Shown here: piece by piece, positions 1-8,287 of the stretch
Layout of the letters: each line of letters starts with the position of its first letter
Numbering within the stretch: position 1 is the first letter of the stretch
Notes under the pieces: generated by a model
Database searches by the model: none
What the model was told of the DNA's origin: nothing
Seen by the model: the letters and a program-made list of their open reading frames with translations, nothing else
Translations under genes and position numbers: made by a program
Origin: Oscillibacter hominis
GTDB lineage: Bacteria; Bacillota; Clostridia; Oscillospirales; Oscillospiraceae
Assembly (NCBI RefSeq): GCF_014334055.1
Contig: NZ_CP060490.1
Coordinates: 1,798,001-1,862,000, forward strand
DNA: 64,000 bases
Reading direction: 5' to 3'

Positions 1-491
1 AGCACGCCAAGGCCGCAGGCGGTGGGAATCTGTTCCGACTCCACAAAGTACTGGGCCACATCCTCGGCGATCTCACCGCCCAGGAGTGCCACGCTTCCCA
101 CGTAGGGGTCTTTCATCCGAAGGTCCTTGATGACCGTGATGGTGCCGCCCATTCCCACCGCGGTCCCCACGTCCAGCTTCCCGTCCGGCCGCAGCGGCAG
201 GTCAACGTGAGGATCCTGAACGTAGCCGCGGACATTGCCCAGATCGTCGGAAACGGCCAGGATGGTGCCAAGGGGGCCGCCGCCCTTGATCTGTACCGTG
301 ACGCTGCCGCCTTCCACCTTCAGGGCGTTGCCCATCATGGAAGCCGCCGCCAGCGTGCGGCCCAGGGCCGCGGTCGCCACCGGCAGCAGTGTGTGGATTT
401 GACGGGCCCGTTCGGTCAGCTCCCTGGTGGAAACCGCCGAGGCCTTTACAAAACCGTCCTTTGAAATTGCTCTTATTAACTGATCGCCCAT
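1..491 (-). CDS. hslO: Hsp33 redox-regulated chaperonin, 3' end outside window
   Basis: N-terminal 163 codons of Hsp33, a cytosolic holdase that is switched on by oxidation of a C-terminal zinc-cysteine centre. The visible part begins MGDQLIRAIS and carries the family blocks TLLPVATAALGRTL, MMGNALK, VQIKGGGPLG and GYVQDPHVDLPL. The zinc-binding C-terminus (about the last 130 residues of a usual 290) lies beyond base 1. I chose the ATG at 491, 10 bases after an AAGGGA; the in-frame ATG at 500 sits too close to that site. It follows the methyltransferase stop by about 15 bases, so it is the third gene of the yerC unit. Confidence 0.93.
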   Translation of the reverse strand, partial: MGDQLIRAISKDGFVKASAVSTRELTERARQIHTLLPVATAALGRTLAAASMMGNALKVEGGSVTVQIKGGGPLGTILAVSDDLGNVRGYVQDPHVDLPLRPDGKLDVGTAVGMGGTITVIKDLRMKDPYVGSVALLGGEIAEDVAQYFVESEQIPTACGLGV

Positions 492-505
492 AGTTTCCAT
501 TTCCC

Positions 506-1246
506 TTACTTTCTGATGGCTGTAAATACGATGCGCTGCTCTCCCTCTCGGGGAGGGCTTTTGCGGAGGTCGCCGTAGACGTGGATGCGGGTAAAGCCAG
601 CCGCCTCCAGGGCTTGACGCAGCTCCTCGACGCTGTAGGCCCGCTCCCGGTGCAGTTCGGCGCTGCGGCTCCAGCTGCCGTCTCCGCGGCGGCTGAAGAG
701 ATCCATCCAATAAGTCACAATGCGGCGGGAATATTCCGAGCGCCACACGCAGTACACATCCTCCGTCTCGTCTAAAAACACCTGTCCATCCAGCCGGCGG
801 AGCTTCTCCTCGGAGTTGACGTCAAAGATCAGTATGCCCCCTGGCGCGATAAACAACCGCAGTCGCTCCAATGTAGCGCGCAGGTCTCTGCTGCTTGTCA
901 GATAATTGATGCTGTCCAGGGCGCATACGGCGGCCTCCACCGTGCCGTACAGGTCCAATTCCGTCATGGACTGGTGCAGGAAAAGAGGGCGCTCCCCCTC
1001 CAGTTCCCAGGACTTCTGCTGGGCTTGGGCCAGCATATCCTCAGACCCGTCCACCCCGATCATCTCATAACCCCGCCGGGCAAGCAAACACGTGAGGGTG
1101 CCTGTCCCACAGGCCAGGTCCAGCACGGTGCGGACCGGGATGCGGCTCTCTTTGAACAGCTTCTCCAGGTAATCCGCCCGGCGCTCATACCCCACGTCAG
1201 TTGTCAGCGCGTCGTAAAAGCGGGCCAGGGACTCATAGCTGCTCAT
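506..1246 (-). CDS. class I SAM-dependent methyltransferase
   Basis: 246-residue cytosolic protein with a Rossmann methyltransferase fold. SAM motif I is VLDLACGTGT at residues 41-50 and the acidic ribose-binding residue is in GVDGS (about 65-69); a later ALDSINYL block matches motif IV of small-molecule methyltransferases. No substrate domain is recognisable, so the methyl acceptor is unknown. Its start overlaps the stop of the upstream yerC-like gene by four bases (ATGA), meaning translational coupling, and hslO follows closely. The same trio order suggests housekeeping rather than accessory function. Confidence 0.88.
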   Translation of the reverse strand: MSSYESLARFYDALTTDVGYERRADYLEKLFKESRIPVRTVLDLACGTGTLTCLLARRGYEMIGVDGSEDMLAQAQQKSWELEGERPLFLHQSMTELDLYGTVEAAVCALDSINYLTSSRDLRATLERLRLFIAPGGILIFDVNSEEKLRRLDGQVFLDETEDVYCVWRSEYSRRIVTYWMDLFSRRGDGSWSRSAELHRERAYSVEELRQALEAAGFTRIHVYGDLRKSPPREGEQRIVFTAIRK

Positions 1247-1533
1247 TGTTCCTTTGTCCGCTCAAACGCGATTTCGTAGCCGCCGGCGCCATAGCTCAAA
1301 GAGCGGTTGACCCGGCTGATGGTGGCGCTGGAGGCACCGGTGCGCTCTAAAATATCGTTGTAGATCATCCCCTGGCTCAGCAGCTCCGCCACCTCAAAAC
1401 GCTGCTCCATGGCACGCAGCTCAGATACCGTGCAAAGGTCCTGGAAGAACGCATAGCACTCCTCCTCTGTCTTCAGCGTCAGGATCGCCTTATAGAGCGC
1501 CCCGTTCTTTTCCTTTTTTCCGATTCTGACCAT
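1243..1533 (-). CDS. TrpR-like YerC/YecD family DNA-binding protein
   Basis: 96 residues, matching the short Firmicutes YerC/YecD family related to the Trp repressor fold. The reader sees helix-turn-helix sequence LLSQGMIYNDILERTG followed by a recognition helix SSATISRVNRSL at about residues 52-80. Family members are presumed transcriptional regulators with poorly defined targets. First gene of the unit yerC / methyltransferase / hslO: it has its own sigma-A promoter just upstream (1568-1596) and a GGGGAGGA ribosome site 6 bases before its ATG. Confidence 0.9.
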   Translation of the reverse strand: MVRIGKKEKNGALYKAILTLKTEEECYAFFQDLCTVSELRAMEQRFEVAELLSQGMIYNDILERTGASSATISRVNRSLSYGAGGYEIAFERTKEQ

Positions 1534-1567
1534 ACGGATCCTCCCCTTTCATGAGACTGTTCACCTG

Positions 1568-1596
1568 ATTTTAGCATTGTGAAGCGTAAAAGTAAA
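1568..1596 (-). promoter_or_regulatory. sigma-A promoter of the yerC unit
   Basis: On the minus strand TTTACT (1596-1591), a 17-base spacer and TAAAAT (1573-1568). It lies 35 bases before the yerC start and occupies the region just 5' of the divergent gene starting at 1660. Confidence 0.7.
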
Positions 1597-1659
1597 GCGT
1601 TTCTTTCTCACCTCCGTTTCCCGCCCGGCATAGATTGGGGAAAAGAAAGGTGGGGTCTT

Positions 1660-2331
1660 ATGGAGAGTCTGGAGATTGCCCAGCGGACGGCACAGCGGGA
1701 GTGGACCGTGGACGGCATCCCCGTGCTGACGGCGGAACTGAACCTTCCCCAGCCGGTGGGGGAAGGCAGAGGCTTTCGGAGGCTCTGCCGCTATTATGAA
1801 CAGTTTGGCCGCTCTTATCTGCGCTACTGCGAACGCTTTCTCTTCCCCCAGGCGGCGGAGGCCTATCGGGACGCGCTCTCCGCCAGCGCGCCCCTGCCCG
1901 CCTGCACCGCTTCCCTCACACACCGCATCACCTGGAACGGGGACGGGGTCTTGAGCCTGTTCACCGACTCCTGCGAGTCCTGCGGTACCCGGCCGCTTCG
2001 GGTGCGGCGGGGCGACACCTGGGACTTGAACACATTCCTCCCCGTCTCCCTGGCCGACTGCTTCCCGCCGCGGTGCAACTACCGCAAGCGGGTGCAGGAC
2101 CATGCGGCCGGCTGCATTGAAACGCAGCTGGCCGCTCAGACGTCCGTATACCGGGAGGATTGGCGCCGGGCGCTGCGGCGCGGGTTCAACCGGGAAAACT
2201 TCTATCTAAGCAGCGAGGGGCTCTGCATATTCTATCAGATGTTTGTCCTGGCCCCGCCCATGGAGGGCATCCCTGTCTTCTGCCTGCCATACGGCGAGGA
2301 CGGCCCCTTCTCCCATCCCCGTCGGGGATAG
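1660..2331 (+). CDS. DUF3298 (RsiV C-terminal-like) domain protein
   Basis: 223 residues. The C-terminal part (WDLNTFLPVSLADCF ... GFNRENFYLSSEGLCIFYQ ... APPMEGIPVFCLPY) matches the DUF3298 module found in RsiV-type anti-sigma proteins and in free-standing proteins; the N-terminal half (RTAQREWTVDGIPVLTAELNLP) matches its usual partner segment. No transmembrane helix or signal peptide is visible, unlike RsiV itself, so it is probably cytosolic. Start chosen at ATG 1660 because AAGGTGG lies 7 bases before it; the frame is open to 1579, but that would run through the divergent yerC promoter. No sigma-factor gene adjoins it. Function unknown. Confidence 0.72.
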   Translation: MESLEIAQRTAQREWTVDGIPVLTAELNLPQPVGEGRGFRRLCRYYEQFGRSYLRYCERFLFPQAAEAYRDALSASAPLPACTASLTHRITWNGDGVLSLFTDSCESCGTRPLRVRRGDTWDLNTFLPVSLADCFPPRCNYRKRVQDHAAGCIETQLAAQTSVYREDWRRALRRGFNRENFYLSSEGLCIFYQMFVLAPPMEGIPVFCLPYGEDGPFSHPRRG

Positions 2332-2342
2332 CGCCGTAACAA

Positions 2343-2372
2343 GAAAAAAGAGGCCCCGTCTCTGGGGCCTCT
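2343..2372 (-). terminator. bidirectional terminator between convergent genes
   Basis: Nine-base-pair stem AGAGGCCCC / GGGGCCTCT (2349-2357 and 2364-2372) with a six-base loop. On the minus strand it is followed by TTTTT (2348-2343), so it best serves the symporter gene, and it can also stop the plus-strand gene ending at 2331. Confidence 0.8.
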
Positions 2373-2381
2373 TATATACGT

Positions 2382-3632
2382 TTACTTGGAAACGGCGGCC
2401 TTTTTCCCCTTTTCCTTGGCCTGCCAACGATCCACGCAGATGGCGCAGGAAGCGTCTCCGATGACGTTCAGCGTGGTGCGGCCCATGTCGAAGAGCCGGT
2501 CAATGCCATAAATCAGGCCGATGTAAATGGGATCGATGTTCACCGCCTGGAGCACCATGGCCAGCATGATCATGCCGGCGCCGGAGGTTCCCGCCGTGCC
2601 GATGGAGGCCAGCGTCGCGGTAACGACGATCATCACCATCTGCCCCATGGTCAGATGGATGCCCATGCAGCAGGCGATGAAGATGGCGGCCACGCACTGG
2701 TAGATGGCGGTTCCATCCATGTTGATGGTGGCGCCTAAGGGCAGCACGAAAGAAGACACCTCCGAGTCGCAGCCCATCTTATCGCAGCACTCCTTGGAGA
2801 TGGGCAGCGTGGCGATGGAGGAAGTGGAGGAAAAGGCGAAGATCATGGCCGGGAAAATGCCCTTGAAAAACTGAAGAGGGCTCATGCCCGCAAAGACCTT
2901 CACCGATGCGGAGTAGACCAGCAGTCCGTGGAGGATGTAGCCGAGATACGCGGCACCCAAGACGATGGCAAGGCTGGTGAGGATCTTCGGCCCCTGGCTG
3001 GCCACCACCCAGGTCATCAGGCAGAACACGCCGATGGGCGATACATTGATGATGAACATCATCACCTTCATCATCACCGCGTAGAAAGAGCTGACAATGT
3101 CCGCCGCGGCCTTTCCAGCCTCGCCGGCCAGCAGGATACCGGCGCCGAAAAATAAAGCAATGACGATGACCTGGAGCATGGAGGCGGTGCGCAGTGACTC
3201 CCAGAGGTTGCTGGGGAAGATGTTGACGATGGTGTCCATCAGATTGCTGGTGGCCGCCTCATAGGCCTGGTCCTCGGCCATTTGCAGCACCGGGAAGGCG
3301 GGCTTGAAAATGTTTGCAATCACCAGTCCAATGACGCAGGCAATGGCGGTGGTCACCAGGAAGTAGACCACGGTCTTCCAGCCGATGGCTCCCACCTTCT
3401 TAATATCTTTCATGGAGACGATGCCGTCGATGATGGACAGCACCACCACGGGAACCACCACGAATTTCAGCAGGTTGATGAAAATGGTACCGAAGGGCTT
3501 GATATAGCTGGTGGTGAAGCTGTCCGCCGCCTCCGCACCCATGGCGGCCCAGAGGATTCCTCCCAGTAGAATGCCGGCAATCATTGCAATGCCGATCCAC
3601 GCCGGAAGGGAAAGACGTTTTTTCTGGTTCAT
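2382..3632 (-). CDS. dicarboxylate / acidic amino acid:cation symporter (DAACS)
   Basis: 416-residue membrane protein of the GltP/SstT/GltPh family, an elevator-type Na+- or H+-coupled importer. Visible landmarks: serine-rich hairpin HP1 SSTSSIATLP (268-277), NMDGTA in TM7 (304-309), HP2 SIGTAGTSGAG (343-353) and the TM8 substrate signature FDMGRTTLNVIGD (381-393). The TM8 arginine (R385) aligns with the GltPh residue that pairs with the substrate side-chain carboxylate, favouring aspartate, glutamate or a dicarboxylate over neutral amino acids; this is inference. Monocistronic: own promoter and terminator. Confidence 0.93.
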   Translation of the reverse strand: MNQKKRLSLPAWIGIAMIAGILLGGILWAAMGAEAADSFTTSYIKPFGTIFINLLKFVVVPVVVLSIIDGIVSMKDIKKVGAIGWKTVVYFLVTTAIACVIGLVIANIFKPAFPVLQMAEDQAYEAATSNLMDTIVNIFPSNLWESLRTASMLQVIVIALFFGAGILLAGEAGKAAADIVSSFYAVMMKVMMFIINVSPIGVFCLMTWVVASQGPKILTSLAIVLGAAYLGYILHGLLVYSASVKVFAGMSPLQFFKGIFPAMIFAFSSTSSIATLPISKECCDKMGCDSEVSSFVLPLGATINMDGTAIYQCVAAIFIACCMGIHLTMGQMVMIVVTATLASIGTAGTSGAGMIMLAMVLQAVNIDPIYIGLIYGIDRLFDMGRTTLNVIGDASCAICVDRWQAKEKGKKAAVSK

Positions 3633-3662
3633 ATTCCCTCACCTTTCTCTGCACAATTTTCT

Positions 3663-3711
3663 GCCGCCTGAGGCAGGCCGGACGGTCTCTCCCCCAGCCA
3701 GTGCAGGCGGC
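3663..3711 (-). other. leader hairpin of the symporter mRNA
   Basis: GCCGCCTG and CAGGCGGC (3663-3670, 3704-3711) bracket a long stem in the transcribed leader, about 30 bases before the start codon. No riboswitch class recognised. Confidence 0.35.
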
Positions 3712-3724
3712 CCTCTATGGAAAT

Positions 3725-3753
3725 ATTTTACTCCTCTTTCTCACAAATTGCAA
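3725..3753 (-). promoter_or_regulatory. sigma-A promoter of the symporter gene
   Basis: Minus-strand TTGCAA (3753-3748), 17-base spacer, TAAAAT (3730-3725). Gives a leader of about 85 bases. Confidence 0.7.
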
Positions 3754-3818
3754 CCGTCATTTGGTAATTTCCTGTAATCCAGCTCTTTAAAAGGCAAAGC
3801 TTTATGTTCAAACTGCAT

Positions 3819-3853
3819 AAAAATGATCTGCCCCAATGGGGCAGATCATTTTT
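3819..3853 (-). terminator. terminator of the aminopeptidase-TSUP unit
   Basis: Sixteen-pair stem (3819-3834 with 3838-3853), loop AAT, ending in TTTTT on the minus strand. The TSUP stop codon lies inside the stem. Confidence 0.88.
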
Positions 3854-4610
3854 AAAGCAGTCCGGAAAGCACCTTTACCGCCAGCAGCACCAGAACCACC
3901 AGTACCACGGGCCGGACGATCCGCGAACCGTTTTTAATGGCCAATCCCGCGCCCACAAAGTGGCCCGCGAAGGAGGCTACCGTTGCAATCAGGCCAAGCT
4001 GCCAGAAGACCTGGCCGTGGAGCATGGCGGTGACCATGCTGGACAGGCCTGAAGCCAAGTTGACCACCTTCACGTTCCCTCCGGCGGTGCGCACATCCAT
4101 CTTGCCCCACCGGGTAAAGATCAGCAGCAGGAACGTCCCTGTGCCAGGCCCGTAGAACCCGTCGTAGGAGCCGATGAGCAGCGCCGCGGCCAAAACGACA
4201 GCCGCCTGTTTTTTGGGAGAGATCTCCCCCGGTTCCTCGGGGAAGGAGCGCTGGCGCAGTACCACAAAGGCCACCACCGGCAGCACGATCAGCAGCAGGA
4301 GCTGAAGGTATTTCTCGTCGATCAGCAGCTGGAGCCGGGTGCCCAGGGCGGAGCCGGTCAGGGCCAGCACCACCGCGGGCAGCGCCAGGGACCATGTCAC
4401 GTATCCGTTTTTGATAAAACGCCCGGTGGAGGCGATGCTGCCCAGGGAGGCGGAAACCTTGTTGGTGCCTAAGGCCATGTGCATGGGAAGCCCCGCCAAA
4501 AGATATGTAGGCAGGGACACGATCCCGCCCCCGCCCGCGATGGCGTCCACGAAGGAGGCCAGGAATACGCCCACCACGGCGATGAGGACCATGGGCAGTG
4601 TCAGTGTCAT
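3852..4610 (-). CDS. TSUP family permease (TauE/SafE type)
   Basis: 252-residue integral membrane protein with about eight hydrophobic segments. The glycine-rich FVDAIAGGGGIVSLP near the N-terminus and the repeat-like FYGPGTGTF are hallmarks of TSUP permeases, which move small sulfur- or carbon-containing anions (sulfite, sulfonates, sulfoacetate and others). Start is ATG 4610, preceded by AGGTGAG; it begins four bases after the chorismate mutase stop, so the two are translationally coupled. Substrate cannot be read from sequence. Confidence 0.88.
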   Translation of the reverse strand: MTLTLPMVLIAVVGVFLASFVDAIAGGGGIVSLPTYLLAGLPMHMALGTNKVSASLGSIASTGRFIKNGYVTWSLALPAVVLALTGSALGTRLQLLIDEKYLQLLLLIVLPVVAFVVLRQRSFPEEPGEISPKKQAAVVLAAALLIGSYDGFYGPGTGTFLLLIFTRWGKMDVRTAGGNVKVVNLASGLSSMVTAMLHGQVFWQLGLIATVASFAGHFVGAGLAIKNGSRIVRPVVLVVLVLLAVKVLSGLL

Positions 4611-4614
4611 CTTC

Positions 4615-4887
4615 TCACCTGTCCTGCTGCTCTTCCTGCCGCTGGCGGGAGAGCTCCAAAATCGTCTCAAACAGCTTGTCCACATATGCGGTGAGGCTGC
4701 GGTCCCGGAGCATCTTTTCACGGTTGCGCACCTTGGCGGCCTCCCGGGCCTCATTCCACACCTGGATGCCTCCCTCGTTCTTCAGCACGCCCATCCGGGT
4801 GGATATGGCCATCCGCTGCTCAAACAGCGTGACGATCTGCTCATCGATGACGTCCAGCTCCAGCCGCAGCTTATCCAACTCCTGCAT
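4615..4887 (-). CDS. chorismate mutase, AroQ type
   Basis: Free-standing 90-residue all-helical chorismate mutase, converting chorismate to prephenate for Phe/Tyr synthesis. The sequence LRLELDVIDEQIVTLFEQRM is the first active-site helix, followed by VLKNEGGIQV (lysine of the active site) and ILELSRQRQE. No prephenate dehydratase or dehydrogenase is fused or adjacent, unlike typical pheA or tyrA genes. It sits between the gamma-carbonic anhydrase gene (22-base gap) and the TSUP gene (4-base gap). Confidence 0.9.
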   Translation of the reverse strand: MQELDKLRLELDVIDEQIVTLFEQRMAISTRMGVLKNEGGIQVWNEAREAAKVRNREKMLRDRSLTAYVDKLFETILELSRQRQEEQQDR

Positions 4888-4909
4888 CTACGCCCTCTCC
4901 CTTCTTGAT

Positions 4910-5407
4910 TCAGTTCTCCTGCTGGGCCCGGTGGGCCTCCATCAGGCAAATATACCCCTCGGCGGAATACTGGTTTTCACCGATCTCCCGCTCCGTCAGG
5001 GGACGGATGACTTTTGCCGGGCTGCCCATGGCCAGCGAGCCGTCCGGGATCACTGTGCGCCCAGTCACCAGGGCGCCGGCCCCCACCACGCAGTCGCTGC
5101 CCACCCGGGCGCCGTCCAGTACCACGGCGCCCATGCCGATGAGCGTGTTGTCCCCCACGGTGCAGCCGTGGACCACGGCGCCGTGTCCGATGGTGCAGCC
5201 GCTGCCAATGGTGGTCCGGTTGTGGACCACGGCGCAGTCCTGGATGTTGGTCCGCGCCCCAATCACCACTTTGCCGTTGTCGCCCCGCACCGAGGCGCCA
5301 TACCAGACGGAACACTTCTCACCGAAGGTCACATCACCGGTGACGGCGGCGTTCTGTGCGATCCAGACCGACTCGTCGGTCTTTTTCCCTTTCGCATGAA
5401 TCTCCAC
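4910..5407 (-). CDS. gamma-carbonic anhydrase family protein (left-handed beta-helix)
   Basis: 165 residues made of hexapeptide repeats (GDVTFG, IGSGCTIG, VGDNTLIG and similar) forming a trimeric left-handed beta-helix. The three expected metal-ligand histidines are visible in VVHN, TIGHG and VVHGC. Family members are YrdA/PaaY-like; some are carbonic anhydrases, others are thioesterases or unassigned. Start taken as GTG 5407, five bases after AGGTGA; the sequence upstream in frame is inside the aminopeptidase gene, which ends at 5418. The coupling with aminopeptidase is tight (about 10 bases). Confidence 0.88.
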   Translation of the reverse strand: MEIHAKGKKTDESVWIAQNAAVTGDVTFGEKCSVWYGASVRGDNGKVVIGARTNIQDCAVVHNRTTIGSGCTIGHGAVVHGCTVGDNTLIGMGAVVLDGARVGSDCVVGAGALVTGRTVIPDGSLAMGSPAKVIRPLTEREIGENQYSAEGYICLMEAHRAQQEN

Positions 5408-5417
5408 CGCACTCACC

Positions 5418-6650
5418 TCAGATTCCCTGCGCAAAGTTGCCGTTTTCAAACACAGGGACCTCCCGCCCGTCGTGGGTAGTACCCACAATGGACAAATCCG
5501 GTGTCCCCACCATGAAGTCCACATGGGTGATGGAGTCGTTGAGTCCCCGCTTCTTCAGCTCCTCCTTGCTCATCTGCTGGCCCCCCTCCAGGCAGGGGTA
5601 TGCCTCGCCGAAGGCGATGTGGCAGGCGGCGTTTTCGTCGAACAGGGTGTTGTAGAACAGAATCTTCTGATTGGAGATGGGGCTGTCGTAGGGCACCAGG
5701 GCCACCTCTCCGAAATAGGAGGCTCCCTCGTCCACGGAGATGGCGGCCTTTAAAGTCTCCTCGCCCTGCTCCGCGTGGGCCTCCACGATTTTGCCCTCTT
5801 TCACCACAAAGTGGAACTTGTCGATGATGTTTCCGTCGTGGACCAGCGGCAGGGCGGAATAGACCACGCCGTTGACGCCGGTGCGCAGCGGCGAGGTAAA
5901 AAGCTCCTCGGTGGGCATATTGGCGATGAAATCCTGGCCGGAGAGGGTTCTGTCGTCGCCGGCCTCCCATACATGGCCCTCAGGCAGTTCCACCGTCAGG
6001 TCCGTCCCCAGGGAGTTGGTGTAGTGCAGCGACCGGAAGCGCAGGGCGTTGAGCTTCTCCTTCCGCTCCGCCAGCGTTGCGATGTGCTGTTCCCACTTCT
6101 CCACGGACGTCCCGTCGCCGCTGATGCGCACGGCGGAGAAGATGGCCTTCCACAGCTTTTCCATGGCCTGCTCTTCCCCATCCTCCGGGAAGACAGTCTT
6201 GGCCCAGCTGGGGATGGGGATGGATGCAATGCACCAGGGAAACCCGTTGCACATCTGGAGCCGGTTGAATTCCCGGAGCGCCTTTCCGCTGGCCTGCTGA
6301 GCCCGGACAATGCGGCCGGACTCCACCCCCTTGAGGCACTCCGGGTCCGTAGCGGAAATGGCAAGGTAGGCCGCGCCTTCCAGGGCGTAGTCGTTGAAAA
6401 AGTGGCGGCGCCACAGCGGCACATGGTCAAAGACCTCCTCCTGGGCGTGGAGGTACTTCATCCGGCTCAGCGTATCGTCGTTCCAGTTCATCACCACTTC
6501 CCGGCAGCCGGCCTCATAGCCTTTCTCCGCGCACATTCTGGCAAAGTAGGCGCACTCCACCGGCGCGGAGATCACCAGGGTCTGCCCCTTTTGAATATTG
6601 AGGCCCACGCGGATCAGCAGCTTTGCATACTCCTGCAGTTTATCGTTCAT
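5418..6650 (-). CDS. M29 family metallo-aminopeptidase (AmpS type)
   Basis: 410 residues, full length for the M29 family, a cytosolic dimetal aminopeptidase that trims N-terminal residues from peptides. The metal-ligand blocks are present in order: NMPTEE, SYFGEVALV, NAACHIAFGEAY and THVDFMVG. First gene of a four-gene unit (aminopeptidase, gamma-CA, chorismate mutase, TSUP) with short gaps. A peptide-using lifestyle fits the amino acid catabolic genes elsewhere in the window. Confidence 0.94.
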   Translation of the reverse strand: MNDKLQEYAKLLIRVGLNIQKGQTLVISAPVECAYFARMCAEKGYEAGCREVVMNWNDDTLSRMKYLHAQEEVFDHVPLWRRHFFNDYALEGAAYLAISATDPECLKGVESGRIVRAQQASGKALREFNRLQMCNGFPWCIASIPIPSWAKTVFPEDGEEQAMEKLWKAIFSAVRISGDGTSVEKWEQHIATLAERKEKLNALRFRSLHYTNSLGTDLTVELPEGHVWEAGDDRTLSGQDFIANMPTEELFTSPLRTGVNGVVYSALPLVHDGNIIDKFHFVVKEGKIVEAHAEQGEETLKAAISVDEGASYFGEVALVPYDSPISNQKILFYNTLFDENAACHIAFGEAYPCLEGGQQMSKEELKKRGLNDSITHVDFMVGTPDLSIVGTTHDGREVPVFENGNFAQGI

Positions 6651-6774
6651 GTTCCATTTGCTCCTTACCAGTTGATTTCCATATTATAAGCACTGGCACC
6701 TATTATATGTCGTCCTGATCCATTTTACTGCGATTCCCCCGCCAAGTAAAGCGGCAGTCTGGAAAAGTTTTCCC

Positions 6775-7644
6775 TCACTTTTCCTCCTCTTTATCCACGC
6801 GCCGCCAATCCTTGCGCATGGACATGAGCATCCCGTTGAACTCCGCCCCCATCACCAGCGTGGTGGCGCTGAGATAGAGCCAAATCATCAGCACGATCAC
6901 CGCGCCGATGGAGCCGTAGATCACTGTATAATTGGCAAAATTCTCCACATAAAAGGAAAAGAGCATGGAAAGGGTCATCCACATCACCAGCGAAAACAAA
7001 ATGCCCGGCAGGATGTTTCTCAGGGGCTGGCGCCGGTCCTGGGCCAGGGCGTACAGCGAGCCGAGGGCAAAGGCCAGGATCAGCCCCAGGGCCGGAAAGC
7101 GGAGACTGGCCCACCAGGAGGCGAATATTTTAGGCAGATGGAAATTGGTCACCAGCAGATCCAGCATCCGGTTGCCCACCGTGACCAGCGCCAGGGAAAG
7201 GCCGATGGTGAGGATCAAAAACACGGTGTAGATCAGCGTCTTCAGCTGGTGGAGCAGCACCTTGGAGGGCGGGCCCAAGTGATAGGCCGTGCGTACGGAC
7301 AAGATCAGGGAATTGGTGGCCCGCATGGGAAAGTAAATGGAAAACACCAGCCCGAACCACATCATGCGGCTGCTGGAGGTCTGGGAGACATAGCTGAGGT
7401 ACAGCTCCAGAAAGTCCACCACCTCTTTGGGGATCAGGTTCTGAAGCCCGGTGGTGATGGCCGCCACATCCAGGTGAAGCAGGCCGATGAGGGAGCTGAT
7501 GAAGATCAGAAACGGGAAGAGCATAAAGAGCAGGTAGTAGGCCAGCGCGGCGGAATCCCGTGCCACTCCGTGCTGATAATAGCGCCGCACCATCAGGTAG
7601 ATGCCTCTGCCCAATTTGTTGCCCGGCAGCGGATGGTCTTTCAT
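6775..7644 (-). CDS. YihY/BrkB family inner membrane protein
   Basis: 289 residues with about six membrane spans; DSAALAYYLLFMLFPFLIF near the N-terminus and YSFYVENFANYTVIYGSIGAVIVLM-like C-terminal helices are typical of YihY/UPF0761. Formerly mis-called ribonuclease BN; true role unknown. Start is ATG 7644 with AAGGGGG seven bases upstream rather than the in-frame codons further out that lack a ribosome site. Stands alone. Confidence 0.9.
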   Translation of the reverse strand: MKDHPLPGNKLGRGIYLMVRRYYQHGVARDSAALAYYLLFMLFPFLIFISSLIGLLHLDVAAITTGLQNLIPKEVVDFLELYLSYVSQTSSSRMMWFGLVFSIYFPMRATNSLILSVRTAYHLGPPSKVLLHQLKTLIYTVFLILTIGLSLALVTVGNRMLDLLVTNFHLPKIFASWWASLRFPALGLILAFALGSLYALAQDRRQPLRNILPGILFSLVMWMTLSMLFSFYVENFANYTVIYGSIGAVIVLMIWLYLSATTLVMGAEFNGMLMSMRKDWRRVDKEEEK

Positions 7645-7735
7645 GCGACGCCCCCTTTCGTAAAATGTCGGTTCTACGCAGTATATCACAGCAAAAGGGA
7701 AAAAGGAAGAAGAAAGCGTCGCCCGGCGCTGCGCC

Positions 7736-7764
7736 TTGCATTTCCCCGGCCGCTGCATTATACT
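7736..7764 (+). promoter_or_regulatory. sigma-A promoter of the cupin gene
   Basis: TTGCAT (7736-7741), 17-base spacer, TATACT (7759-7764). Spacer start TTCCCCGGC and the downstream GTCTCATCT are shared with the nrdG promoter at 32162. Confidence 0.78.
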
Positions 7765-7793
7765 GGTCTCATCTATACTGAGGAGGGGTATTT

Positions 7794-8165
7794 ATGAGCG
7801 AATATGGCGGCAACATCCGGGACCTGCCTGTGGTGACAGGCGGACACTTTATTGAAAATTCCACAAAAAAGATCGTATTCGGGCCGGACGGCCGGTTTTG
7901 GGACGACTATGTCATGCGGCTGTTCACCCTGGAGAGCGGCGCGGAGAGCAGCATACACGCCCATGCCTGGTGCCACTGGTTCATGTGCATCAAAGGCGAG
8001 GGGTATTTCATGGTGGACGGTGAGCGCATTCCCCTGGAGTTCGGCACATGGATCCACGTGCCCTCCGGCGTGCGCCACAACTTCGGCAACACCGGCGAGG
8101 GAGAGCTGATGGGTCTTTGCATCGTCCCGCCTGAGGGCGACGTCAATCCCCTGACCGGCTGCTGA
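7794..8165 (+). CDS. small cupin-domain protein
   Basis: 123 residues, one double-stranded beta-helix. Cupin motif 1 is around SIHAHAWCHWFMCIKGEGYF and motif 2 around PSGVRHNFGN, so the usual histidine-rich metal site is plausible. Such single-domain cupins bind a metal and a small ligand; the reaction is unknown. Monocistronic, with a strong promoter, a GAGGAGGGG ribosome site and a strong terminator. Confidence 0.88.
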   Translation: MSEYGGNIRDLPVVTGGHFIENSTKKIVFGPDGRFWDDYVMRLFTLESGAESSIHAHAWCHWFMCIKGEGYFMVDGERIPLEFGTWIHVPSGVRHNFGNTGEGELMGLCIVPPEGDVNPLTGC

Positions 8166-8176
8166 ATATGACTGAA

Positions 8177-8209
8177 AGCGGGGAGCCTGTCCGGCTCCCC
8201 GCTTTTTTT
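8177..8209 (+). terminator. terminator of the cupin gene
   Basis: Eleven-pair stem AGCGGGGAGCC / GGCTCCCCGCT with a five-base loop, followed by seven T. Confidence 0.95.
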
Positions 8210-8287
8210 GTCTATGATACCAGAGGCCGCAAAGGGCGGGCTCCCTTGACGCGGGAGGTGAAAAACATCCCCTGCGCATCTATCCCT

